Source: Salvia splendens
Lineage: Eukaryota > Streptophyta > Magnoliopsida > Lamiales > Lamiaceae
Length of the DNA stretch: 64,000 nucleotides
Direction of reading: 5' to 3'
Assembly: GCF_004379255.2 (NCBI RefSeq)
Contig: NC_056036.1
Location: 2,418,001-2,482,000, forward strand
The notes below the pieces were generated by a model. That model saw nothing but the letters and a program-made list of their open reading frames with translations, was not told the origin of the DNA and searched no databases. Both the position numbers and the translations under genes were made by a program. The number at the start of each line of letters is the position of its first letter. Position 1 is the first letter of the stretch. Below, one piece after another: positions 34,497 to 45,620 of this stretch.

Positions 34497-35654
34497 ATGT
34501 TTGGAGTGGAAGAGATTCTGTGTGAGCTTGAGAGAGATGCTCATCACCATCATGGCCTACCTCCTGGCTTCAGATTCCACCCTACTGATGAAGAGCTCAT
34601 CACCTTCTACTTAGCTTCCAAGGTCTTCAACGGTACCTTCTGCGGCGTCGACATTGCCGAAGTCGACCTCAACCGGTCCGAGCCGTGGGAGCTTCCAGGT
34701 GCATTTTCTGAATAAATAAAAAACCTAATTTGTTATGCAAAACCCTAATTTTGTGATCCATATTGTAGATGCGGCGAAGATGGGGGAGAGAGAGTGGTAT
34801 TTCTTCAGCTTGAGAGACCGGAAGTATCCGACCGGGCTGCGGACGAACCGGGCGACGGGTGCGGGTTATTGGAAAGCGACCGGGAAAGATCGGGAGGTGT
34901 TGAGCGCTGCAAATGGGGGGCTGATTGGGATGAAGAAAACCCTAGTTTTCTACAAGGGGAGAGCGCCGAGAGGGGAGAAGACCAAGTGGGTCATGCACGA
35001 GTACCGCCTTGACGGCGAGTTCTCGTGCCGCCACACCGGCAAGGTCTCCATTTTTCACAATAAAAAAGTTTCATCATTGTTTCATGTTCGTATAAATTGT
35101 GATATGTTAATGTTTGGTATGGACAGGAGGAGTGGGTGATATGCAGAATCTTCCAAAAAATGGCTGAGAGGAAGAGTTTGGTGCAAGGCCAAAACTACCT
35201 GATGAGAGGCTCATCATACTACAGTTACAACCCAATGACTTCACTGCCTCCATTGCTCGAGTCACCAGCAACACTTGATCATCAAGATCAACTACCATTG
35301 CATCATCAAAACTCTCTTCTCTATCACACTCCTAATCAGGATCAACCGGAGCTCAAAGCCCTGCTCAATTACCCGCTCGCATCCCGACCCGTTGGGAGCT
35401 CGATGTTCCTCACTTCCAACCAAGGCTTGAGTTTGAAGGAGCTGAGCAATGCCATTGCATCACAGTGCAAGAATGTGGGTGGTGGTGGTGATGGGGGTGG
35501 CAATAGCAAATATGAAAAGAATCCATTTGTTTTTGGGGGAGATTTGGCAATCCCATCAGTGGCAGCAGTGGGTGATCACATCGTTACAGCTGCCTTGGAT
35601 GCTGCAGCTATTGATCATGTTATGTCAACTGAGCCTGCTTTTAAATGGTGGTAG
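34497..35654 (+). CDS. CUC3: NAC transcription factor, CUP-SHAPED COTYLEDON3 type
   Basis: Three exons (34497-34698, 34769-35043, 35127-35654) encode 334 residues, the same length I recall for Arabidopsis CUC3. The NAC DNA-binding and dimerisation domain runs from about residue 20 to 175: [77 protein letters not shown], and WVICRIFQK in exon 3. Intron positions are the standard NAC ones. The C-terminal half has ELKALLNY, shared with CUC3, a glycine run and a terminal PAFKWW. NAM/CUC proteins set organ boundaries and start shoot meristems (family knowledge). I see no miR164 target site in exon 3, which separates CUC3 from CUC1/CUC2. The neighbours PPD3 and ATL8 support this identity. MFGVEEIL is chosen as start because it is the first ATG after the TATA box. 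Confidence 0.9.
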
Positions 35655-38044
35655 TGAGAGAGAGATGGAGACTTTAATCCCATCATAGTCATTGGAGATT
35701 ATTCTTGCCAGTCTTAAATAGTATTTCCAATTCAAATCTTACTACTATGTTTCATGAATGTAAGCATGTAGCAGTAGCAGTAGCAGTGATTATGGGACCA
35801 AGGAATGACTAGTACTTTATTTTTCTGTTTTTGTAGCATATAGTATGTATTTATGCCAAGATAAAGATCTGCAATTTGAACTACTACTGATGGTATATAA
35901 CCAAAATATTTGATTTCTGGCACCAAAAAAGAAGATTTTATTGGGAAAAAAAAGTGATGGGGGGGGGGGGGGCTGGATTTGATTGGGGTGGGGGGATGAT
36001 GTGATGGCAGGATGTGAGTCTACTTATATGTACATGTATAGATATAGCTGTGCATATATATAGAGGTAAATTTGTGCAAACGACAATACCCACTTTATAT
36101 CTCTCCCCAACCATATACAACAAATATTGGTTGCTGCTTTTAATAGTTTTCATTTCACAAAAGTATAGAATAAGGCAGACAATAGTTGAGAATTTTGTTT
36201 GGTTGATCATTTGACTCTTTTTCCAGTGTGTAACTGACTATACATAATTGCATTTGGTGTGTTACAATCGAAGTAAGAGAATAAAATCAAAATGTGTTTT
36301 TTCGGTAATTTTTTGAAAGTCACTTTGTAACTATGCTAAGAATCGCGAAATGCGGAGTAAGATATAGTTGATGAGTGCCATAAAAGGATGAAAATTTTGG
36401 GGGATGAAGATTCAAAAACTCATTAAACAAACCAAATTATGAAACCAAAACAATCATCTAAACAAGTGAAAACATTTGTAGCTGGCATCTAAGCATTCAA
36501 CGATGATATATCTAAAATATCATCTCACCCCAAAAACACAAACCACGGTATTGAACCAGGGGAGTGAACTAGTATACTATAACCAGAGCAGGTTAACTTG
36601 TCTTTCTAACAAAGCTTTAACATCAAGTGACCTTTTTACTGTAAAATTAGTTCTTATTCTAGGATGAGGTGAACATACGAAGTTTGGACAGCAGCACCTC
36701 TGTCGATTTTCTAAGTCTGTTACAGTCACAACAAACCTTGAGGTTGCTAAACATTAACACCTGTTTTGAAAACAAACCGATACTAATCATTGTAATCAAT
36801 ACAGAATAATCAGGACTACTGGTTTATGGCTTGGTGGGAATGAAGCTAATACCCATATTTGGCTAATAAATACTTGGAAGATAAGGTTGGGTTTATGATG
36901 AAATTAGAATGTAAACATTATATGAAAGAAGTTGTTGCATCAGCAAAATTACTTACTTTGCCAATCTCAGTATCACAAAATGCAAGACACAGGCCACCCC
37001 CGATGAAAAACCCAATCTCTATGTTAATCTTATAATCAAATCACGTTATAGTGAGGGATACACCAAACTCATAGACATTAAAGCTTATAACACAGCCTGA
37101 GCATATTCAAAATGAGAGGGAAAAGATAGTGAAGAAAGAAACAGAACTGCATTGAGATAGTTGAAAGAATTCCTCAGTTGGTTTACATCACTGAAACAAC
37201 ATTACAATTATTACATACCATTTTCATTCAACACATTACGACTTTAACCGAAAGGTGGGCATTCAACCATCGTGAAAGCCTGCATCATGAAAGACACCCT
37301 AAATTAGATTCACATAACAGTCTAGTTTTTAGCTTCTGTAACATGCCAATTATTATTGGCAATTAGATCATTACGAAATATGAGTTTCATAAACCAAGAT
37401 TGCAAGCATTAAGCGCAAGTAACACAAGAATCAAAGAAATGTTCAAAAAAATGGTTAGTATCAAATCCTATCAGTGAACAAACTCTTTGTTTCTCTTCAG
37501 AATCACATAGCAATATCTAACAAAATAAGAGTTAGGAGCAAGAGAAGGAGATTCCAACAATGATACAATATCCTAAATTAATCGTCTATCATCATCTTAT
37601 GTCATTAGCTTATTCCTCTGCTTATCATTAGTGTCGTGGAATCAAATTACTACTAGAAAACATAATTTGTACTACAAATTTTCCAAAACTCAACCTAAAA
37701 GGAAACAATTTATTCCCAGTTAATCCACATAATAGCATCTCCCAGCTTTTTCATGAGCATTTCTAAATCCAGCTTTCAGAAAATTAATCTTTATCCATAT
37801 CAAAACAACACCAATACCCAAATTTTCGAAATAACTTCTTCTACTATTAGCAAATCACCGAATATAAAATCGAACATTTGAGGCACAAAGCCATGAAACG
37901 GTAACAGATTAAAAAACAGAAAAGCATCAATAATCAAACCCTAACCGCAAACGCGACTACTGAAAAACATTAAGAAAACAATTTCGAAAGGTAAAAATTG
38001 AACAAATTACATCCTCATCTAATCAATAAATCGAAGATCCCCAA
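35655..38044. other. Intergenic, NAC 3' side to the small gene
   Basis: This holds the NAC 3' UTR, a G-run at 35959-35971 and AT-rich DNA. It may include 3' UTR of the minus-strand small gene. No exon I can support was seen. Confidence 0.5.
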
Positions 38045-38185
38045 TCAACTGGATTTAGATTGAGGTTTTCCGCGCAGAGAATCGGGCGGCGAGTATACGA
38101 GAGCGGCGATTATCGTCACCGGAAACACTACATCCTTTGCCAGCGCCGCCAGCTTGGTGACCAACGGCTGTCCTCGCATCACCAT
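38045..38185 (-). CDS. Hypothetical 46-residue membrane protein
   Basis: An uninterrupted short frame: MVMRGQPLVTKLAALAKDVV, then a hydrophobic stretch (FPVTIIAALVYSPP), then a basic serine/lysine tail. A second in-frame ATG gives MRGQPLV. Its GC and codon content stand out from the AT-rich surroundings, and the upstream side (38186-38240) looks like a leader. The layout, a basic helix then one membrane-spanning segment, resembles very small organelle membrane subunits, but I do not recognise the family. The frame could be the whole protein or an exon. No neighbour suggests a role. The call rests on composition and protein character only. Confidence 0.5.
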   Translation of the reverse strand: MVMRGQPLVTKLAALAKDVVFPVTIIAALVYSPPDSLRGKPQSKSS

Positions 38186-38311
38186 CTTCAACTTCAGCTG
38201 CCGTTTTTACTTTTTCAGAGAGAGAAATCGGTAACTAATCTGCAAATCGACTCTGATGAGTTGTTTTTTGACAAACAAATCTTCACCGAGTTGGGCTACT
38301 CTAAAGACTGA

Positions 38312-40320
38312 AAGCCCAATAATGTTGGGCTTTTTATTGAGATGGCGTATTTCTCTTACGACTATATGCAGCAGTATTTTTTTTTAATTCTTGTATTCAT
38401 TTTGAAAGATAGTAGTAATATTTATTTAATAATAATAGACAATAACTATTTAAATTACGAATTTGGAAAAAAAACATTGACGACATTACTGGTACGAATT
38501 TATTGAGGTGGCACTTACGTGTATTGATTCAGATGATATGTCAATTATGTGGCACGGATGTGCAAAACGGCATCGTTTTGATTTATGAAATTCAGGTTGT
38601 CAATCTTGCAGAGAATGTCAACTCAAGTATCGTGACACCAAAATAACCTCATCTTCTCAAACTCCTAATTGGGTTTAAAATATTGAAATGCTATAATATT
38701 CCAAATAGATTAACTTGTCAAAATATGGATGTCCAAATATAATAATCAAAGTTCATGAAGGAAGATTGAGTCAAATATGAAACATGCCTACGGCTGTTCA
38801 GGCATACATAGAATAGTGCATATCGCATGAAGAATATCTTTGTGATCATCACATTATCTTTGATGTCTTATAGTAATATATCATATGTATATTTAATCAA
38901 TTCATGGACTCCACTTCTATTAGTATATCCACTTGACAAATTACCATAAGGCATCAAAAATATCTTAACATGAATCGAGAGATAGAGATATTTTGGGTGT
39001 GTCACATCAGTTTCATATATGTAACATAAAATTCGTGCTTAAATTATTACGACTAATAAGTACTCCATGTTATTTTCTGATATTTTTAAAGACGTTTAGT
39101 TGTTTAAAAGCGAAAGTCCTTTAATTGGTGCATTTTTTCACAATCTTCACTATAACCGATCACATCAAAAATATCTTAACAAGTAGTATATCAAAAGATA
39201 GAGATATTGCGAGGTGTCACGTCAGTGTCTTATGGGAAAAAAATAAAATTCTTGTTTAAATTATTTGTTACTATAGTAAGTTGATATATATTTTTTGACA
39301 TTTTCATATTCCAACAAGAGTTCTTCAAAGTTGGTGCATTTTTTCATATCTTAATGAAACGTCGACTAATTATGTAAGCATACGTTTTGTCTACATTGAA
39401 ATTTCGACATGCCACATTAATTTTTGTTTGAGCAAAAATAGGATTCACTATAAATTACTAGTACAATCTATAAGTTCATGGATACATTGGCACCTTTAAA
39501 GTTTATGTAAAAAAAATAATAAATTTTGGTTAAATTCTGCTTGGTCGTGCAACTTTAAAACTCAATTAGAAAAATTATAAAATAATTTATAATTAATGAA
39601 TTCCTAGGTATAAAATAAAATATTACGTACTACGTACTATGAGAATATAATATGCAAGATAGTATTATAAATTTATTTGATGCCCACATAAATAGGGCTT
39701 CTCAACTTTGTTGTTAGTGGGCTTTAGTGGAACTATGGACGGCTACAATAAAAAGGGAATAACATGGAAATGTATCCTTTCATAAATATCTTATTGCAAT
39801 ATTTCCACTATTTGATATGTCTAACGTTATCATGTAGGTTATAAGTTGGCAACTTTTAGCACACAAAAAGTCGGTTATTGGATATAAATCTTAAAGTTAG
39901 TTCAGATCCTCATACATATGTATCTCTCTTTATTTTATGATATCCTTCATATTAACATATTGTTAATCTTGTCACTTTTCATAGTAGTATATGTCTTTTT
40001 AATAAATGTTATACTTAAACCAAATCTATATGTATGCAAATTGAATTTTGATACTAGCTACTAGTAAAAGGTAAATTTAATGTTTTAATTAACACCAGTG
40101 GCATGCCCTCATAAAGTTATAATAGTACACCATTATGATTATTTTGTCTTCTTATGACCTACTTAATATATAATTAGTGCAAATATACTCTTGGAATATA
40201 CTTTGAGCTTCAACCTTTTATATAATTAGATAATAGAGCAATAAAGCATAATTTAGTCGGTAAAACATTAATACCTTACATTTACTTGGAGCTGAACAAT
40301 GAAAGTGAAACATAACATAG
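38312..40320. other. Intergenic, AT-rich
   Basis: No supported gene. It contains the 221 bp direct repeat listed separately. Confidence 0.5.
38952..39365. repeat. Diverged tandem duplication, period about 221 bp
   Basis: Unit 1 (38952-39172) and unit 2 (39173-39365) share CATCAAAAATATCTTAACA, AGATAGAGATATT, GTGTCACRTCAGT, TAAAATTC and GGTGCATTTTTTCA in order. Confidence 0.75.
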
Positions 40321-40332
40321 TTGATATATAAG

Positions 40333-40509
40333 CAGTGGCGGATGGCGGGGGCACCGCCCCTCCCTAGCGATCTGCTACCATGGACCTGGACGTGATTTTT
40401 TTATTGTCGCCCCCCTCCGATAGCTTCCAACGTCGCCCCTCCCTCCTTCGTTAGCTTCTGATAAATTTTATTTCGCCCCTTCCGTTTCAGGATCTTGGAT
40501 CCGCCACTG
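40333..40509. mobile_element. hAT-type MITE, 177 bp
   Basis: The termini CAGTGGCGGAT and ATCCGCCACTG are perfect 11 bp inverted repeats. They are flanked by a perfect 8 bp duplication TATATAAG (40325-40332, 40510-40517), the size made by hAT transposases. No coding capacity. The intact ends suggest a fairly recent insertion. Confidence 0.9.
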
Positions 40510-40517
40510 TATATAAG

Positions 40518-41880
40518 ACTTTTATGTTTCAACTAATAAGTCAGAAAATTTGTATCATCATGTCTAAATGAAAAGGCCAAATGAACTTCCTAGAAGTTTC
40601 AAGTAGTTAGTATGTCAGCATGTTTAAACTTTAAGCTCCTCTTTAATTGGAAATTCTCTTAGAAAAGTTGGTCGTCACTTCAAATATGCAAACACCTACA
40701 AACAATTACAAATGCATATATATTAGTAATGGTATATTTATTACTACTACTTTAGTACCACGTTATTAAGAAATTGCCACGATCACGATTAATATACATG
40801 TATATATCTTGTCATTAACAATAGATTATAGTTCCATTTATACACTGTCTTAAAAAAGAGTAATTGCTTTTTGTATTTTGACTATTTCTCCCCTTTCTTC
40901 TACCGTAAACATAAGCACTCAGCGTTATAAAGAACAAAAGTAAAACCCATATGAAAAGTGTGAATTGGACTGACATACCTTTTATTTTCCTCCTCACATT
41001 ATTTTTAAGTTTTGACGCATCGATGAGTAGAATCAATTAGTACAATGCAATTATAGTAACAAGAATAAGATTGTGATAGAAATATAGAAGTTAATTAATC
41101 ACTAAATTTAGTCAAATTTTTATATATCTTATACCATTTTCAAAATTAAATAGAAAATTTGGAGTTTAATATTGTTTGCAATTACATACAATGAATTGAT
41201 ATGATAGAAATCTGTGGGTTCCATCCTAAAATCAATTGGTGATAGGAGGAGAGGCTCATGAGCTCATGAGACTTATATAGTGGATTAGCTTTTTGTGTAC
41301 ACCGATGTGAGATATTTTTTATGTTCATTTATGTTTCAATTGCCAACATGATGAAATATCCAACTCGTTTATATATACGTACATTGTTAATGTGATAAAT
41401 GCAGTGTTAAGTGCATTGTTTGATTTATAAATATTCTAGATATGAAGAATCAAATGAAACATAAATCCACTTTACAACTGTCATGCTAGTATAGCGAGTG
41501 CCTAAATAAGGGGCTCAAAATGCTTAAACCCCTTAACCCCTACTAAACTTTCTTGTATAGAGTTTTTAAAATTTTATTTACAGTGGTATACAAAAGTTTT
41601 TTTTCAAAAACAAATTAAAAATGTATTTTCGAATAAAATTTAAAAATCACAATTCATATAAGTGACTTTTTCAACACATTATAACAATTTCACTGAAATC
41701 AAAGCTCGTGAAATAATTTCATACGTCTAATTCGCATAAATGTGATATATACGTAAACCGGACTTACAATATATAGTACTTATATAGCCTTTAATTCTTC
41801 AACTTCAATCACAAATTAATTCTTCCTTCACCCGAATTCTATAATAATTACTGCCAAACTAATGCGAGAAATTAACCTAA
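40518..41880. other. Intergenic, 3' side of the RING gene
   Basis: AT-rich; I see no gene or transposon ends. Confidence 0.5.
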
Positions 41881-42441
41881 TTAAGACATAAAACCAATAC
41901 TAATTACTTGGCTTTCTCTCGGCTCCGGCCGCATTCCGGCGGCCGAGCACGCGATCGCCGGCGGCAGGCGCCCGCACTTTTTGCACCGTTCCACCTCCAA
42001 AATCCTGCGGCACGACGGGCACGACGCGTGCGACGCCAGCCACGTGTCGACGCACGCGGCGTGGAATCCGTGCCCGCACTGCGGCAGCACTCGGATCTCG
42101 TCGCCGGCGGCGAACTCCGCCAGGCAAATGGCACAGTCGTGGAGCTTCGCCGCCGCCGCAATTGCGTCCTCTCCGCCGTAGGTGAGCTTCGGGAGAGACT
42201 TCAGGACCTTCTTCTTCAGGCCTTTGGTGGCTGCCGGCGGCGAATTAGGATCTCCGCCGACGAGGCGGCGGATCCAGGAGCAGCGTGCGACGGCGACGAG
42301 TCCGAGCACGCAGATTAGGGCGCAGAGGAGGGCGGCGAGGATGACTATGAAGTCGGAGTCCATAGATTCGAACGTTGGAGACGATTGTTGAGACGGCGGC
42401 GGGATTGCGCCGCCGAGGAATCGGGAGGCGCGTGTAGTCAT
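41881..42441 (-). CDS. ATL8: ATL-type RING-H2 E3 ubiquitin ligase
   Basis: A single exon encodes 186 residues, standard for the intronless ATL family. Residues 30-52 form one membrane helix ([18 protein letters not shown]). The conserved GLD region follows ([16 protein letters not shown], about 73-88), then a RING-H2 finger with Zn ligands C103, C106, C122, H124, H127, C130, C141 and C144 ([15 protein letters not shown]). A further CKKCG pair follows the finger. ATL proteins are membrane-anchored E3 ligases that pass ubiquitin from an E2; substrates of this one are unknown. The membrane helix and the CGHGFH and CPSCR segments are closest to Arabidopsis ATL8, whose neighbour is CUC3. The start is the first ATG after a TATA box at 42507-42518 and a GA-rich leader. 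GC is high against the flanks. Confidence 0.94.
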   Translation of the reverse strand: MTTRASRFLGGAIPPPSQQSSPTFESMDSDFIVILAALLCALICVLGLVAVARCSWIRRLVGGDPNSPPAATKGLKKKVLKSLPKLTYGGEDAIAAAAKLHDCAICLAEFAAGDEIRVLPQCGHGFHAACVDTWLASHASCPSCRRILEVERCKKCGRLPPAIACSAAGMRPEPRESQVISIGFMS

Positions 42442-42506
42442 GTAGAGAGAGAAAGGAAGGGAATCGAGGAGAGAGAGGGGCGGAATTGTATGTTTGGGTT
42501 TATCAG

Positions 42507-42518
42507 TTTTATATAAGG
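42507..42518 (-). promoter_or_regulatory. TATA box of the ATL8 gene
   Basis: On the minus strand CCTTATATAAAA lies about 70 bases upstream of the start codon. Confidence 0.6.
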
Positions 42519-42524
42519 AAAGTT

Positions 42525-44270
42525 AGTTAGAAAAGTTTAACAAACATTTGAATTTCTTAAATTTTTTTGATAAATTAAATGATATTTAAATTAACTGATA
42601 ATGCTACGGGATAAGTCTTGCCGCCGATCTATTTACTTATACATATGCTGTTTATAATGTTTATTTTGTGAGTATTCATTTAATTTAGTCAGAAGATAAA
42701 TGTATTAAGATATACTCAAATTCGCGACTTGTAATATGAGATATATATTAATCCTAATCATGAGAATTTCGATGCATAATTAGTATAAAAAGAAAAGATG
42801 ATTAAAACATTATTAGTGAGTAATGAGTTGATTATTTTTTTTTTCAAATTAAAAAGTTTATAATTATAATAAACAGATTAAAGAGAAAATAATTCTATTT
42901 TTAAGAGAAGGAGAATAGAAAAATAAATTAGTACTTATACAAAGTAACGATATTAAAAGTGAATTGTAATTACGGTGGGTCAATTTTAGAAAACCAATAT
43001 TAACTACCATTATGAGGTAAAGAAGCATAGTTTATTTGTTTTATGTGATTTTGAAGTTCATTAGTATATACAACAAGGGATCTCATTTTGTATTCCTCAA
43101 CTAAAAAGATTTGACAACTTAACTTTAAGGATTTGGAGTGTAATTTTTTAGTGATTTTTATAAAGTGTTGCATTCCAAGTTTCCCACTCGAATTTGTAAC
43201 ACATGTTTGTTTGATTTTCACTATTTTTCATTGAAATCTCTAGGCATGCCTGCACATGTGAATTATTTCAAGAAACTAATGATAATGGAATATAAATTTC
43301 AATCAATTAAAAGGTGAGTGCATTTCATCCTATCAAGGATTAGAGGACATCAGTGGTCACTATTTAAATGTACATTTAAATTATTCACATGTGAATAATT
43401 TTATTAATGGGTAAATTATGAACAAGAGTGGATTCATCAATTCTCAGATTCAAATTCTTTTTCTATCATAAAAATTATATTTCGGTAAATTAGTTACTAA
43501 AACATAGTAGTAGTTGATAAATTGCCTATGAACATACGAAATTTTGTCAAAATTCTAACACGTTTCATAATTTTAAAAATTAGTTCGAAATATTATGAAT
43601 TTTCGATTTGTCTTCAATTATTTCAAGGTAAATTTTGTTAAATTATACAAATCTGATATCACAACCGTGAAATCATACATAAACGCTATTGTCGATAAGT
43701 TAATCGTCTATTCTTTAAAAACCGATGTTATTTAGTTGAAAACATCAATAATGTATTGCGCGTAGACGACATATTTTTACTGTGAAATACTTACTTTCTG
43801 GCAAACTTTTAAAGTTACGGATCTAACCTAAATTTCTCTAAATTTCATAATTTTTTGGGGCAATTTTCTCGTATATACGGTCGATGGTAGTTGGATGCAA
43901 ATTATGTTTAGTTACATGAATTCATGGTCGGCATCACTACGAAGATTTGATCAACTACTGCACATGCACCTCACAAAATAGTGCTATAAATAAATATTTG
44001 CCCATACTTTTCGTCTCTATCTCAAATAATACTTGCTATTCAAATAAAAGATATTGATATGTCATTTCATATATTTGACACGTATCACTTCAAAATAGCA
44101 TTTAAAATATAAAGAGTCATTATACAATTACTACTTGTGTCACAGCAATTCTTATCGAACTAAATCAATGCGGTGAAGATGGATATAATGTTAAGGCAAA
44201 CTATTGGAGAATATTTTGTTCTCTCATTTTTGGTATTTTACAAACCATTTTTATACCAAAACGAGTTAAG
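42525..44270. other. Intergenic, ATL8 promoter side to the retrotransposon
   Basis: AT-rich; no gene seen. The small frames here have no recognisable domain. Confidence 0.5.
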
Positions 44271-44957
44271 TGATGAATCCGCGAATTTCCGATGTTTGTA
44301 AATGCTGGTAGAGAATAAATATCACGACACGGAAATTTACGTGGTTCGATTTACTGAGGTAAATCTACGTCCACGGGGAGAAATGGGGGCAGGTTTGTAT
44401 TGCTTGATCTGTTTTCTACAGCTAACAATACAGACTTGCTATTTGCTATTTTCTCTCTAGAGAGCTTTACAGAAGTTAACAGAAGATCCTTATCTATCTG
44501 ACCTAGGTTCTATTTATACATTGAACCAAGATCGTGGCATGCAGCATTTATTAGGTAGTGGATGTCGTGGAGGTCGTGGCGACCTTGCATGGGTCCACTA
44601 TCCTGCATGAGTTAATGACTGCTTGACACCACTAAATAGATCGTCGGTGTAGCGGAGGTGGAAATCCTGTATGAGTCCACTATCTCCTAGTTCGGTCGAA
44701 TACTGAGACCGGACTGCTGAATTATTGCCGAGCAGCTTTTGCCGATCTGAGAGTAGAGCTTGATGCCGACCTGAGAGCAGAGTTTGATTGGTTGGCTTTT
44801 ACCGAGCTGTAGGCGGGGGCCGAACTCTGTGGTTGTGCCGAACTGAACTCTTGAGTCATGCCGGACTGATACTCTTTAGCCATGCCGAACTGATACTCTT
44901 TCTTGGGCTTTACTGCTGTTGGGCTTGTTTAGTATTTGTTTAGTACGTACTCCATCA
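44271..44957 (-). repeat. 3' LTR, 687 bp
   Basis: In the element's sense it runs from TGATGGAGTACG to GGATTCATCA, the usual TG..CA ends. It matches 51096-51782 over its full length by eye. Confidence 0.95.
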
Positions 44958-44974
44958 CTACCCCCCCCGAAAAG
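44958..44974 (-). promoter_or_regulatory. Polypurine tract
   Basis: The minus strand reads CTTTTCGGGGGGGGTAG directly before the 3' LTR, where plus-strand DNA synthesis is primed. Confidence 0.8.
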
Positions 44975-45050
44975 TGAAGTGAATCACTTCGGCATTCTGG
45001 ATAAAGGTACGGGGTAAGTTGATGTTTGTCCTCGGTCTGATGAAGTGAAC

Positions 45051-45420
45051 TCTTCTTTGACCGGACTTGGTTTGTGTCCTAATTTGGCGAGTTTTATCGC
45101 TCGGATCGAACTTTCCGTTGTCCTAATTTGGGGATCGAACTTTCCCTTGTCCTAATTCGGCGAGTTTTATCGCGTGGATCGGACTTTCCCTAGTCCTAAT
45201 TCAGGCAAGTTTTATCGCGAGAATCAGACTTTTGTTGCAGTTCGTTTCAGACGAAGTGCTTGATTCTTAAGCTGAATTGTGGTCTTGTATCTTCTGTAGA
45301 AGCTTGGACTTCACAATCGTTGGCTTATTGCAGCTCGTTTCAGACGAACTGCTTGTTTAAGCTGAATTGTGGTCTTGTATCTTCTGTAGAAGCTTTGACT
45401 CACAATCGTGTGCTTGTATA
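45051..45420 (-). repeat. Tandem repeats between pol and the 3' LTR
   Basis: A unit of about 45 bases (GTCCTAATTCGGCGAGTTTT) repeats three to four times at 45076-45225. A unit of about 92 bases (CAGYTCGTTTCAGACGAA, GCTGAATTGTGG, CTTGTATCTTCTGTAGAAGC) repeats at 45238-45330 and 45331-45416. Confidence 0.8.
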
Positions 45421-45620
45421 TGTTCTAAGAAGGGGATCAGCCTTCGAAGAACAAGATACCTCAGTAACATTTGTAAGAGACGACACGCACAGAGACAGAC
45501 AAAACACATAGACAAAACGCATAGAGGCAAATAAAAAGCACATAGAGAAACAAAGATCAAGCAAACCAAATAAAGCACATTGACCGGACAGGACTCAAGA
45601 CTGACTGACCGGACTGTCTC

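Noticed and set aside
38060..38311. 83-codon plus-strand frame
   Set aside because: It is antisense to the 46-residue frame and its sequence has no domain character.
41900..42318. Several other-frame and opposite-strand ORFs over ATL8
   Set aside because: They are shadows of a GC-rich coding region; only the RING-H2 frame has domain content.
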